Source: Streptomyces tagetis
Lineage (GTDB): Bacteria > Actinomycetota > Actinomycetes > Streptomycetales > Streptomycetaceae
Direction: 5' to 3'
DNA: 64,000 nucleotides
Assembly: GCF_018069565.1 (NCBI RefSeq)
Contig: NZ_JAGPNL010000002.1
Location: forward strand, 248,001-312,000
The translations under genes and the position numbers were made by a program. Of the stretch, positions 32,821 through 40,622 are shown piece after piece; the first letter of the stretch is position 1, and each line of letters starts with the position of its first letter. Under the pieces are notes generated by a model. That model was given only the letters and a program-made list of their open reading frames with translations, was not told the DNA's origin and did not search any database.

Positions 32821-33890
32821 ACCCCCCGAAGACCGACGCGCGACGCCATCACGACCCCGAGGTCCGCGGTTTCGCCAGCGACAACTACGCCGGCGCCCAC
32901 CCGGAGGTGCTCGCCGCCGTGGCCCTGGCCAACGGCGGGCACCAGGTCGCCTACGGCGAGGACGCGTACACCGAGAACCTCCAGCGCGTCATACGCGGCC
33001 ACTTCGGGGCGAGTGCGCAGGCGTACCCGGTCTTCAACGGCACCGGCGCCAACGTCGTCGCGCTCCAGGCGGTCACCGACCGCTGGGGCGCGGTGATCTG
33101 CGCCGAGAGCGCGCACATCCACGTCGACGAGGGCGGCGCCCCCGAGCGCATGGGCGGCCTCAAGCTGCTCACCGTGCCCACGCCCGACGGCAAGCTCACC
33201 CCCGAGCTGATCGACCGACAGGCGTACGGCTGGGACGACGAGCACCGTGCCATGCCGCAGGTCGTCTCGATCACCCAGAGCACCGAGCTGGGCACCCTCT
33301 ACACGCCCGGCGAGATCCGCGCCATCTGCGAGCACGCCCACGCGCGCGGGATGCGCGTGCACCTGGACGGCTCGCGGATCGCCAACGCCGCCGCCGCGCT
33401 GGACGTCCCCATGCGGACCTTCACCAACGCGGTCGGCGTCGACCTGCTCTCCCTGGGCGGCACCAAGAACGGCGCGCTGTTCGGCGAGGCGGTCGTGGTG
33501 CTCGACCCGGACGCCGTGCGCCACATGCGGCACCTGCGCAAGCTCTCCATGCAGCTCGCCTCCAAGATGCGCTTCGTCTCCGTCCAACTGGAGGCCCTGC
33601 TCGCCAAGGACCTGTGGCTGCGCAACGCCCGCCATGCCAACGAGATGGCCCAGCGGCTCGCCGAGGGCGTGCGCGCCGTGCACGGCGTGGAGATCCTCCA
33701 CCCGGTGCAGGCCAACGCGGTCTTCGCCCGGCTCCCGCACGAGGTGAGCCGGCGCCTCCAGGAGCGGTTCCGCTTCTACTTCTGGGACGAGACCGCCGGC
33801 GACGTGCGCTGGATGTGCGCCTTCGACACCACCGAGGACGACGTCGACGCCTTCGTCGCGGCCCTCAAGGAGGAGATGGCCCGCCAGTAG
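32817..33890 (+). CDS. Threonine aldolase/beta-eliminating lyase family protein (LtaE-like)
   Basis: PLP enzyme of 357 residues. Members cleave L-threonine or L-allo-threonine to glycine and acetaldehyde. Landmarks: FASDNYAGAHPEVLAAV (the SDN motif), YGEDAYTENLQ, FNGTGANVVAL, MRVHLDGSRIANAAAAL (PLP-binding Asp), and SLGGTKNGALFGEAVV (Schiff-base Lys). GTG 32817 overlaps the SDR stop by four bases, which decides the start. The longer frame upstream is a shadow of the SDR. Last gene of the DUF6421 operon. Confidence 0.9.
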   Translation: MNPPKTDARRHHDPEVRGFASDNYAGAHPEVLAAVALANGGHQVAYGEDAYTENLQRVIRGHFGASAQAYPVFNGTGANVVALQAVTDRWGAVICAESAHIHVDEGGAPERMGGLKLLTVPTPDGKLTPELIDRQAYGWDDEHRAMPQVVSITQSTELGTLYTPGEIRAICEHAHARGMRVHLDGSRIANAAAALDVPMRTFTNAVGVDLLSLGGTKNGALFGEAVVVLDPDAVRHMRHLRKLSMQLASKMRFVSVQLEALLAKDLWLRNARHANEMAQRLAEGVRAVHGVEILHPVQANAVFARLPHEVSRRLQERFRFYFWDETAGDVRWMCAFDTTEDDVDAFVAALKEEMARQ

Positions 33891-33908
33891 CGGCGACCGC
33901 CGCTGAGA

Positions 33909-33932
33909 CGCATAGCGCTGCATAAGTATGCG
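33909..33932. terminator. Inverted repeat after the threonine aldolase gene
   Basis: CGCATA (33909-33914) and TATGCG (33927-33932) flank a 12-base centre, 19 bases after the stop codon. Weak stem; it could instead be a regulator site ahead of the next promoter (33949). Confidence 0.3.
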
Positions 33933-33948
33933 ATGGCCTGGAAAGTAA

Positions 33949-33978
33949 TTGACTGCCGGGTGGTCGCGTACCTATGCT
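33949..33978 (+). promoter_or_regulatory. Strong promoter giving a leaderless transcript
   Basis: TTGACT (33949-33954) and TATGCT (33973-33978) are spaced by exactly 18 bases, a near-consensus vegetative promoter. The ATG at 33987 starts eight bases past the -10, so transcription should begin at or next to the start codon. No ribosome site is present. Confidence 0.65.
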
Positions 33979-33986
33979 CCGCGGGC

Positions 33987-34559
33987 ATGGAGCTGATCCA
34001 GAAGGACCCCGACCTGTCCGCGTACCTCGCCGCCGACGAGGCGATCGACCACGACCACCCCCGGGTGCGGGAGGTCGCGGAACGCCTCGCCAAGGAGGCG
34101 GAGGACTCGTATGACTATGCGCGGCGGGCCTTCGAGTCGGTCCGCGACACCATCCCCCACTCCCAGGACTCGGGGGACCCGCGCGTCACCTGGCGGGCCT
34201 CCGACGTGCTGGAGCGGCGTACCGGCATCTGCTACGCCAAGGCCCACGCCCTGGCCGCCCTGCTGCGCGCCGAGGACATCCCGGCGGCCCTGTGCTACCA
34301 GCGGCTCGACGTGGTGCACGGGCTGGTCGCCGTACGGTTCGACGGGGCGTGGCACCGGCAGGACCCGCGCGGCAACAAACCGGGCGTGGACGCCCGCTTC
34401 TCCCTCGGACACGAGCGCCTCGCCTTCACGCCCGACCGGGAGGCCGGCGAGGCCGACTACCCCGAGCTGTACGCCGCGCCGCACCCGGCGGTCCTGGCCG
34501 CCCTGAAGGCGGCCGACGACCGCGCGCACCTGTGGGCGACCCTGCCGACCGCCCTGTGA
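33987..34559 (+). CDS. Transglutaminase-like domain protein
   Basis: 190 residues. The papain-like core has Cys in RRTGICYAKAHALAALLRAEDIPAALCYQRL, His in VHGLVAVRFDGAWHRQDPRGNKPG and an Asp/Arg following. Members are proteases or peptidases rather than cross-linking enzymes in bacteria. N-terminal helices (HPRVREVAERLAKEAEDSYDYARRAFESVRDTIPHSQD) are standard. ATG 33987 fits a leaderless transcript from the promoter at 33949-33978. Convergent with the PlsC gene with a strong terminator between. Confidence 0.88.
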   Translation: MELIQKDPDLSAYLAADEAIDHDHPRVREVAERLAKEAEDSYDYARRAFESVRDTIPHSQDSGDPRVTWRASDVLERRTGICYAKAHALAALLRAEDIPAALCYQRLDVVHGLVAVRFDGAWHRQDPRGNKPGVDARFSLGHERLAFTPDREAGEADYPELYAAPHPAVLAALKAADDRAHLWATLPTAL

Positions 34560-34569
34560 CACGCCGACG

Positions 34570-34600
34570 CGGGCCCCGGCGGAGCTGCTGCCGGGGCCCG
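34570..34600. terminator. Strong hairpin between transglutaminase-like and plsC-like genes
   Basis: CGGGCCCCGGC (34570-34580) and GCCGGGGCCCG (34590-34600) form a perfect 11-bp stem with a nine-base loop, ten bases after the stop. Confidence 0.85.
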
Positions 34601-34659
34601 TGCGTCGACGAGGTGCGTGCCGGACCCCGCGACCCGCGGCGAGATCCGGAGGAAGGGCC

Positions 34660-35379
34660 TTACGCCAGGCGCAGTTGCTCGGGGGTCGGCGCGGTGCCGC
34701 CGAGGTGGGCCGGCATCCACCAGGTGTCGTCCGCGTTCCTCGGACGCACCGGGTAGGCGCGCTGAGCGGCCTCCAGCAGTTCCTGGACCCGCTCGCGCAG
34801 CCGCCGGGTGAGGGCGCCCGCGTACTGCTCGCGGGAAGCCTCCAGCGCCTCGCCCACGCGGATGGTGACGGGGATGTGGCTGCGCTTGAAGTTGCGCGGG
34901 TGCCCCTTGGTCCACAGCCGCTGCGTACCCCACACCGCCATGGGCACCAGCGGCACGCCCGCCTCCTGGGCCAGGCGCGCGGCGCCCGACTTGAAGCTCT
35001 TCAGCGTGAACGACTCGGAGATCGTCGCCTCCGGGAAGACCCCGATGATCTCGCCGGAGCGCAGCGAGTCCAGCGCGTGCGCGTACGCCGCCTCGCCGTT
35101 CTTGCGGTCGACCGGGATGTGCTTCATCCCGCGCATCAGCGGACCGGAGACCCGGTGCCGGAAGACCGACTCCTTCGCCATGAAGCGGACCAGCCGCTTC
35201 TGCGGCAGCGCCGCCAGGCCGTTGAAGATGAAGTCCAGGTAGCTGATGTGGTTGCTCACCAGCACGGCGCCGCCCGAGCGCGGGATGTTCTCCGACCCCC
35301 GGCAGTCGATCTTGAGGTCCCACACCTTGAACATGGTGCGGGCGAGACCGATGACCGGGCGGTAGACGAGTTCTGCCAT
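34660..35379 (-). CDS. PlsC-like 1-acyl-sn-glycerol-3-phosphate acyltransferase
   Basis: Membrane-associated enzyme that acylates lysophosphatidic acid to phosphatidic acid. 239 residues. Motif I NHISYLDF (NHxxxxD), motif II around GMKHIPVDRKNG, motif III GVFPEATIS (FPEG-like) and motif IV VPLVPMAVWG are all present in order. The C-terminal 50 residues are hydrophilic (EQYAGALTRRLRERVQELLEAAQRAYPVRPRNADDTWW). ATG 35379 is clear. Single gene. Confidence 0.92.
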   Translation of the reverse strand: MAELVYRPVIGLARTMFKVWDLKIDCRGSENIPRSGGAVLVSNHISYLDFIFNGLAALPQKRLVRFMAKESVFRHRVSGPLMRGMKHIPVDRKNGEAAYAHALDSLRSGEIIGVFPEATISESFTLKSFKSGAARLAQEAGVPLVPMAVWGTQRLWTKGHPRNFKRSHIPVTIRVGEALEASREQYAGALTRRLRERVQELLEAAQRAYPVRPRNADDTWWMPAHLGGTAPTPEQLRLA

Positions 35380-35668
35380 GGGCGGGTCGGACCCTTCCGT
35401 GTCAGCCTGGGAAGGGGTCTCCCAGCCGAAAGTTACGCAGCCGTAGGTTTACGGCTTGTCGCCGATCGTGCCCCAAGAACGGCCGCGGAACCAGCCCCGG
35501 TGCCCGCTCACGGCGAGATACTCATCACGTCCACCGGGCCTCGGATGGCCGGAAGTCGACGGTGAGCCGGGAATCTTCGACGGCGCCCCCGCGCTGCACC
35601 TGGCGGACGGGAGAACACGCGGCACGCGCCCCCGAAGCGCCGCCGCGTCGGAAGAGTGAGGTGCAGGG

Positions 35669-35995
35669 GTGTCGGGACGGGACGACGGCAGACGGCTCGG
35701 CCCGGCCGAACTCGGCGCGGGCCTCGGTACCCGCGCCACGCTCGTGCAGTTCTCCAGCGCCTTCTGCGCCCCGTGCCGGGCCACGCGGCGGGTCCTCGCG
35801 GACGTCGCCGCCCTGGTCCCCGGCGTCGCCCACGTCGAGATCGACGCCGAATCCCGCCTGGAGCTGGTGCGCGCCTGGGACGTGCTCCGGACGCCGACCG
35901 TGCTGGTCCTGGACGCCGACGGCCGGGTCGTCCGGCGCGCGGCCGGGCTGCCCCGCAAGGCGGACGTCATCGCCGCCCTGGGCGAGGCCCTCTGA
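35669..35995 (+). CDS. Thioredoxin-family protein
   Basis: 108 residues. The active site is CAPC (SSAFCAPCRATRRVLADVA), not the CGPC of classical thioredoxin. The cis-proline motif TPTVLVLDADGRVVRRAAG is present, and so is the EIDAESRLELVRAWDVLRTP strand-helix. No signal peptide, so cytoplasmic disulfide reductase or carrier. GTG 35669 preceded by GAGGTGCAGG. It lies 263 bp ahead of etfB on the same strand, probably separately transcribed. Confidence 0.88.
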   Translation: MSGRDDGRRLGPAELGAGLGTRATLVQFSSAFCAPCRATRRVLADVAALVPGVAHVEIDAESRLELVRAWDVLRTPTVLVLDADGRVVRRAAGLPRKADVIAALGEAL

Positions 35996-36206
35996 TGTCA
36001 CCGCGCATGGCGGGGAACCCCGGCCGGCCGCGTCGCCGGACCCCGGCTCCCGCCTTCTGCGGAGCCGTCGGGTTCCGGTTACGCTGCGTTGCGAAGGTCA
36101 CAGTTCAAAGCGCTTGCTCAGCGGGAATGAACTGAGTGTACTGACGAGTAATATTTCGGTGGGGGCGCGGGCCGCCCCGACCGGGAACGGCCGCTTGGGG
36201 CGCCTA

Positions 36207-36228
36207 TGCTGCCTGCAAGCAGGCAGCA
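36207..36228. promoter_or_regulatory. Perfect 10-bp-arm palindrome at the etfB promoter
   Basis: TGCTGCCTGC (36207-36216), two bases AA, then GCAGGCAGCA (36219-36228). The left arm overlaps a -10-like TATGCT (36205-36210), 31 bases before the etfB start. Position suggests an operator; a leader hairpin is the alternative. Confidence 0.6.
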
Positions 36229-36258
36229 CTGAAATGACGATGCAGTAGGAGAGCCGGC

Positions 36259-37047
36259 GTGAGCTTGAGGATCGTTGTCACCGTGAAGTACGTGCCCGAC
36301 GCCACTGGCGACCGGGGCTTCGCCGATGACCTGACCGTCGACCGTGACGATGTGGACGGTCTGCTCTCCGAGCTGGACGAGTACGCGGTCGAGCAGGCTC
36401 TCCAGATCTCGGAGAACTCCGACGACGACGTGGAGATCACCGTGTTGACGGTGGGTCCGGAGGACGCGAAGGACGCGTTGCGCAAGGCGTTGTCGATGGG
36501 TGCGGACAAGGCGATCCACGTCGAGGACGACGATCTGCACGGTACGGACGCGATGGGGACGTCGCTGGTGCTGGCGAAGGCGGTGGAGAAGGCGGGTTAC
36601 GACCTGGTGATCTCCGGTATGGCCTCCACCGACGGTGTGATGGGCGTCGTACCTGCGCTGGTGGCCGAGCGTCTGGGCGTGCCGCAGGTGACGCTGCTGT
36701 CCGAGGTGTCGGTCGAGGACGGCACGGTCAGGGGCCGCCGGGACGGGGACGCGGCCTCGGAGCGGCTGGAGGCTTCCCTGCCGGCGGTGGTGTCGGTGAC
36801 CGACCAGTCGGGTGAGGCCCGGTACCCGTCGTTCAAGGGGATCATGGCGGCGAAGAAGAAGCCGGTTCAGTCCTGGGACCTGTCCGATCTGGACCTGGAC
36901 GGGGACGAGGTCGGCCTGGCGGGCGCCTACACGGCTGTCGAGTCGGCGCAGGAGCGTCCGGCGCGGACGGCGGGCACGGTCGTCAAGGACGAGGGCGAGG
37001 GCGGCAGGCAGCTCGCCGAGTTCCTCGCGGGCCAGAAGTTCGTCTGA
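36259..37047 (+). CDS. etfB: Electron transfer flavoprotein, beta subunit
   Basis: Half of the ETF heterodimer that collects electrons from acyl-CoA dehydrogenases and passes them to the quinone pool. 262 residues. The start RIVVTVKYVPDATGDRGF, DEYAVEQALQISE, VLTVGPEDAKDALRKALSMGADKAIHV and SGMASTDGVMGVVPALVAERLGVPQVTLLSEV are classical EtfB segments, with the AMP-binding region in the latter. GTG 36259 follows TAGGAGAG. etfA follows 65 bp later. The AidB-like dehydrogenase of this window is a possible client. Confidence 0.96.
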   Translation: MSLRIVVTVKYVPDATGDRGFADDLTVDRDDVDGLLSELDEYAVEQALQISENSDDDVEITVLTVGPEDAKDALRKALSMGADKAIHVEDDDLHGTDAMGTSLVLAKAVEKAGYDLVISGMASTDGVMGVVPALVAERLGVPQVTLLSEVSVEDGTVRGRRDGDAASERLEASLPAVVSVTDQSGEARYPSFKGIMAAKKKPVQSWDLSDLDLDGDEVGLAGAYTAVESAQERPARTAGTVVKDEGEGGRQLAEFLAGQKFV

Positions 37048-37112
37048 GTCACCCCCCTTGTCCGGTCCGTCGACCGTTCCTCACATTCCGCTAGCAGGAG
37101 AGAAGAAGTCCC

Positions 37113-38075
37113 ATGGCTGAAGTCCTCGTCTACGTCGACCACGTGGACGGTGCCGTCCGCAAGCCCACCCTGGAGCTGCTGACGCTGGCCCGCCGGATCG
37201 GTGACCCGGTCGCGGTCGCGCTGGGCAGCGGTGCCGCCGACACCGCCGCCGCCCTGGCCGGGCACGGCGCGGTGAAGGTCCTGACCCACGACGCCCCCGA
37301 GTACGCCGACTACCTCGTGGTCCCGAAGGTCGACGCCCTCCAGGCCGCCCACGCCCGGGTGTCCCCGGCCGCCGTGCTGGTGCCGTCGTCCGCGGAGGGC
37401 AAGGAGATCGCCGCCCGCCTCGCGCTGCGCATCGGTTCCGGGATCATCACCGACGCCATCGACCTGGAGGCGGGTGAGGAGGGTCCGGTGGCGACGCAGT
37501 CGGTGTTCGCGGCCGCGTTCACGACCAAGTCCCGTGTCTCCAGGGGTACCCCGGTCATCACCGTCAAGCCGAACAGTGTCGCCGTGGAGCAGGCCGAGGG
37601 TGCGGGTGCGGTGGAGGCGCTGGAGGTGTCCTTCTCCGCGCAGGCCACGGGGACGAAGGTGACGTCGCGGACGCCGCGTGAGTCGACGGGGCGTCCGGAG
37701 CTGACCGAGGCCGCGATCGTGGTCTCCGGCGGCCGTGGTGTCAACGGCGCGGAGAACTTCGCGGTGATCGAGGCGCTGGCCGACTCCCTCGGCGCGGCGG
37801 TGGGTGCCTCGCGGGCGGCGGTGGACGCGGGCTGGTACCCGCACACCCAGCAGGTCGGCCAGACCGGCAAGTCCGTCTCGCCCCAGCTCTACATCGCCGC
37901 CGGCATCTCCGGCGCCATCCAGCACCGCGCGGGGATGCAGACCTCCAAGACGATCGTGGCCGTCAACAAGGACGCCGAGGCCCCGATCTTCGAACTCGTC
38001 GACTACGGCGTCGTCGGCGACCTCTTCGACGTCGTCCCGCAGCTCACCGAGGAGATCAGGACCCGCAAGGGCTGA
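37113..38075 (+). CDS. etfA: Electron transfer flavoprotein, alpha subunit
   Basis: FAD-binding ETF subunit, 320 residues. The N-terminal domain ([28 protein letters not shown]) is followed by the diagnostic C-terminal FAD motif: [92 protein letters not shown]. All FAD-contacting blocks are intact. ATG 37113 follows AGGAGAG. Second gene of etfBA, ended by a long hairpin at 38095-38136. Confidence 0.97.
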   Translation: MAEVLVYVDHVDGAVRKPTLELLTLARRIGDPVAVALGSGAADTAAALAGHGAVKVLTHDAPEYADYLVVPKVDALQAAHARVSPAAVLVPSSAEGKEIAARLALRIGSGIITDAIDLEAGEEGPVATQSVFAAAFTTKSRVSRGTPVITVKPNSVAVEQAEGAGAVEALEVSFSAQATGTKVTSRTPRESTGRPELTEAAIVVSGGRGVNGAENFAVIEALADSLGAAVGASRAAVDAGWYPHTQQVGQTGKSVSPQLYIAAGISGAIQHRAGMQTSKTIVAVNKDAEAPIFELVDYGVVGDLFDVVPQLTEEIRTRKG

Positions 38076-38094
38076 GCGCCTCTCCGGCTCCGCC

Positions 38095-38136
38095 CCGAGG
38101 CCCCCGCGACCGCTTCCCTGGTCACGGGGGCCTCGG
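38095..38136 (+). terminator. Terminator of etfBA
   Basis: Seventeen-base arms at 38095-38111 and 38120-38136 pair with one mismatch (CCGAGGCCCCCGcGACC against GGTCaCGGGGGCCTCGG) around an eight-base loop, 19 bases after the etfA stop. No T tract. Confidence 0.88.
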
Positions 38137-38211
38137 CGTCGCCGCGGGCGGGGCGTCGACCCGGAGGGAGGCCGGCGGCAGCGGGGGCCGCGGGGGCCCC
38201 ACCGGCACCGG

Positions 38212-39198
38212 TCAGCCGGCCGGCGGCAGTTCGCCGGAGCCGCGGGTGATCAGCCGGGTCGGCAGCACGATCCGCTCGGGCGTGAGCAGCGTGCCGTCGA
38301 GCTGGCGGAACAGCCGCTCGGCCGCGGTACGGCCGAGGGCCGCCGCGTCCTGCGCGACCACGGTGACGCCCGGCTGGAGCAGGTCGGCCAGTTCGATGTC
38401 GTCGAAACCGACCAGCGCGACCGGGCGGGTGTGCCCGGCCAGGACCCGGATCACGGTGACCGTCACCCGGTTGTTGCCCGCGAAGACCGCCGTCACGGGC
38501 TCCGGCCCGGTGAGCATCTCCTCGGCGGCCCGGCGCACCCGTTCGGGGTCGGTGACGCCCAGCGACATCCAGGAGTCCTCGACGGTTATCTCCGCGTCCT
38601 CCATCGCCGCCCGGTAGCCGCGCAGCCGCTCGGCGGCGGTGTGGATGCGGGGCATGTCGCCGATGAAGCCGATCCTGCGGTGGCCGTGCGCGATGAGGTG
38701 GGCCACGCCGTCGCGGGCGCCGCCGAAGTTGTCGGACACCACCACGTCCGCGTCGATGTGCCCCGCCGGGCGGTCCACGAACACCGTGGCCACCCCGGCC
38801 TTCACCTCGGGCTCCAGGTACCGGTGGTCGTCCCCGGCCGGGATCACCACCAGCCCGTCCACCCGCCGGGCGCAGAGCGCGAGCACCAACTCCTGTTCCC
38901 GCTCGGGGTCCTCCGCGCTGGACCCGTTGATCAGCAGGGCGCCGTGGGCGCGGGCCACCTCCTCCACGGCGCGGCTGAGCGGTCCGTAGAAGGGGTCGGC
39001 CAGGTCCTCCAGGACCAGTCCGATGCTGGCGGTGCGGCCCTTGCGCAGGACGCGCGCGCTGTCGTTGCGGCGGAAGCCGAGCGCTTCGATGGCCTCCTGG
39101 ACCCGCCGTTCGGTCTCCGGGGTGACGCCGGGTTCCTCGTTGACCACCCGGGAGACGGTCTTGAGGCCCACCCCGGCACGGGCGGCGACGTCCTTCAT
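38212..39198 (-). CDS. LacI-family transcriptional regulator
   Basis: 328 residues from ATG 39198. Helix-turn-helix and hinge: MKDVAARAGVGLKTVSRVVN, then RRVQEAIEALGFRRNDSARVLRKGRTASIGLVLEDLADPFYGPLSRAVEE. Ribose-binding-type ligand domain follows: DGLVVIPAGDDHRYL, VVVSDNFGGARDGVAHLIAHGHRRIGFIGD, VALVGFDDIELADLLQPGVTVVAQD. Such repressors sense sugars. The frame is open to GTG 39288 and beyond, so 30-60 extra N-terminal residues are possible. The palindrome at 39371-39382 between it and the ROK kinase is a probable site for it. Confidence 0.92.
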   Translation of the reverse strand: MKDVAARAGVGLKTVSRVVNEEPGVTPETERRVQEAIEALGFRRNDSARVLRKGRTASIGLVLEDLADPFYGPLSRAVEEVARAHGALLINGSSAEDPEREQELVLALCARRVDGLVVIPAGDDHRYLEPEVKAGVATVFVDRPAGHIDADVVVSDNFGGARDGVAHLIAHGHRRIGFIGDMPRIHTAAERLRGYRAAMEDAEITVEDSWMSLGVTDPERVRRAAEEMLTGPEPVTAVFAGNNRVTVTVIRVLAGHTRPVALVGFDDIELADLLQPGVTVVAQDAAALGRTAAERLFRQLDGTLLTPERIVLPTRLITRGSGELPPAG

Positions 39199-39370
39199 GG
39201 TCGGGCGGCTGCCGTATCGGGTGCCGGGAAGGCGGTCCGCGCCACGGTGCGTGGCGGGTGAGGTGCGGTGTGCTGTCCTGTCGTCCACGGGTCTGCATCG
39301 GCTCCTGTCGTCCACCAGGATGCGGCGGTCATGCGTTTGTATGAGGATGTGGCGTCGAGCATAGAGCCTG

Positions 39371-39382
39371 GACAACGTTGTC
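39371..39382. promoter_or_regulatory. LacI-type operator between lacI-like and ROK genes
   Basis: GACAACGTTGTC is a perfect 12-bp palindrome with the central CG typical of LacI-family sites. It lies 117 bases before the ROK ATG. On the other strand it is next to a -10-like TATGCT (complement of 39358-39363), so it could control both genes. Confidence 0.7.
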
Positions 39383-39498
39383 AGATGCGGGAGACACTGT
39401 CCCCCGCACCTTCGGTCCGTCCCCCACCACCGGACCGGTCGCTGTTCGCGCTCGTGTTCCTCATATTCCTATTCGGTCGACGGGGAGATCCGACTCTG

Positions 39499-40452
39499 AT
39501 GCACACCGATCTCGTGGCAGCGCTGGACATCGGCGGGACCAAGATCGCCGGGGCGCTGGTGGACGGCCACGGCCGGATACGGACGCGCGCCCAGCGCGCC
39601 ACGCCCGCCCAGGAGGACGGCGAGACCGTGATGCGGGCGGTCGAGTCGGTGCTCGCGGAGCTGAGCGCGTCCCCGCTGTGGGACACCGCCTCGGCCGTGG
39701 GCATCGGCAGCGCGGGCCCCGTGGACGCCTCCGCGGGCACGGTCAGCCCGGTCAACGTGCCCGGCTGGCGCGACTACCCCCTGGTCCGGCGGGTCCGGGC
39801 CGCCACCGGGGGACTGCCCGTGGAGCTGATCGGCGACGGTGTGGCCATCACGGCCGCCGAACACTGGCAGGGCGCCGCCCGGGGGCACGACAACGCCCTG
39901 TGCATGGTGGTCTCCACGGGCGTCGGTGGCGGACTGGTCCTCAACGGCCGGCTCCACCCCGGCCCCACGGGCAACGCCGGCCACATCGGGCACATCAGCG
40001 TGGACCTGGACGGCGACCCCTGCCCCTGCGGGGCGCGCGGGTGCGTCGAGCGCATGGCGAGCGGGCCCAACATCGCCCGGCGGGCCCTCGACGACGGCTG
40101 GCTCCCGGGTCCGGACGGGGACGTCTCCGCCGCCGCCGTGGCCGACGCCGCCCGCCGGGGCGACCCCGCCGCCCTCGCCTCCTTCGCGCGGGCCGCGCAG
40201 GCGCTGGCCGCCGGCATCGCCGCCACCGCGACCCTGGTCGAGGTCGACATCGCCGTGGTCGGCGGGGGCGTGAGCCGGGCCGGCGAGGTGCTGTTCGCCC
40301 CGCTGCGCGAGGCCCTGACCCGGTACGCCACCCTCTCCTTCGTGCAGCGCCTGGCCGTCGTGCCCGCCCTGATGGGCACCGACGCGGGGCTGGTCGGCGC
40401 CGCGTCGGCCGCGCTCAGCCGGACGGCCGGCGTGACCGACGCGGGCGTCTGA
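39499..40452 (+). CDS. ROK-family sugar kinase
   Basis: 317-residue ROK protein without helix-turn-helix, thus a kinase rather than a repressor. LVAALDIGGTKIAGALVDGHG is the phosphate-binding motif. The segment GTGVGGGLVLNGRLHPGPTGNAGHIGHISVDLDGDPCPCGARGCVERMASGPNIAR contains the ATP site, the substrate His/Glu region and the zinc motif CPCGARGC. Substrate probably glucose or a related hexose (family knowledge). ATG 39499 follows GGGGAGA. Divergent from the LacI regulator across a 12-bp palindrome. Confidence 0.92.
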   Translation: MHTDLVAALDIGGTKIAGALVDGHGRIRTRAQRATPAQEDGETVMRAVESVLAELSASPLWDTASAVGIGSAGPVDASAGTVSPVNVPGWRDYPLVRRVRAATGGLPVELIGDGVAITAAEHWQGAARGHDNALCMVVSTGVGGGLVLNGRLHPGPTGNAGHIGHISVDLDGDPCPCGARGCVERMASGPNIARRALDDGWLPGPDGDVSAAAVADAARRGDPAALASFARAAQALAAGIAATATLVEVDIAVVGGGVSRAGEVLFAPLREALTRYATLSFVQRLAVVPALMGTDAGLVGAASAALSRTAGVTDAGV

Positions 40453-40494
40453 GGCGGCCGGGACCCCACGGCGGGGCCCCGGCGTGGGTGGTTG

Positions 40495-40600
40495 GGCGTG
40501 TCGGCGTGGCCCCGGGTGGGTGCTTCGGCGTGTCGTCGCGGCATCGGGGTGTGAGGTCCGGCGTGTCGGCGGAGCCCCCGGGCGGGCAGCCGGCGTGTCG
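40495..40600. repeat. Four 9-bp direct repeats with a 32-33-bp period
   Basis: GGCGTGTCG occurs at 40495-40503, 40527-40535, 40560-40568 and 40592-40600, starts 32, 33 and 32 bases apart. The intervening GC-rich DNA is only loosely similar. It occupies the gap between the convergent ROK and alpha-galactosidase genes. Confidence 0.85.
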
Positions 40601-40622
40601 GCCGGGCCCCGGCGTGGGCGGG

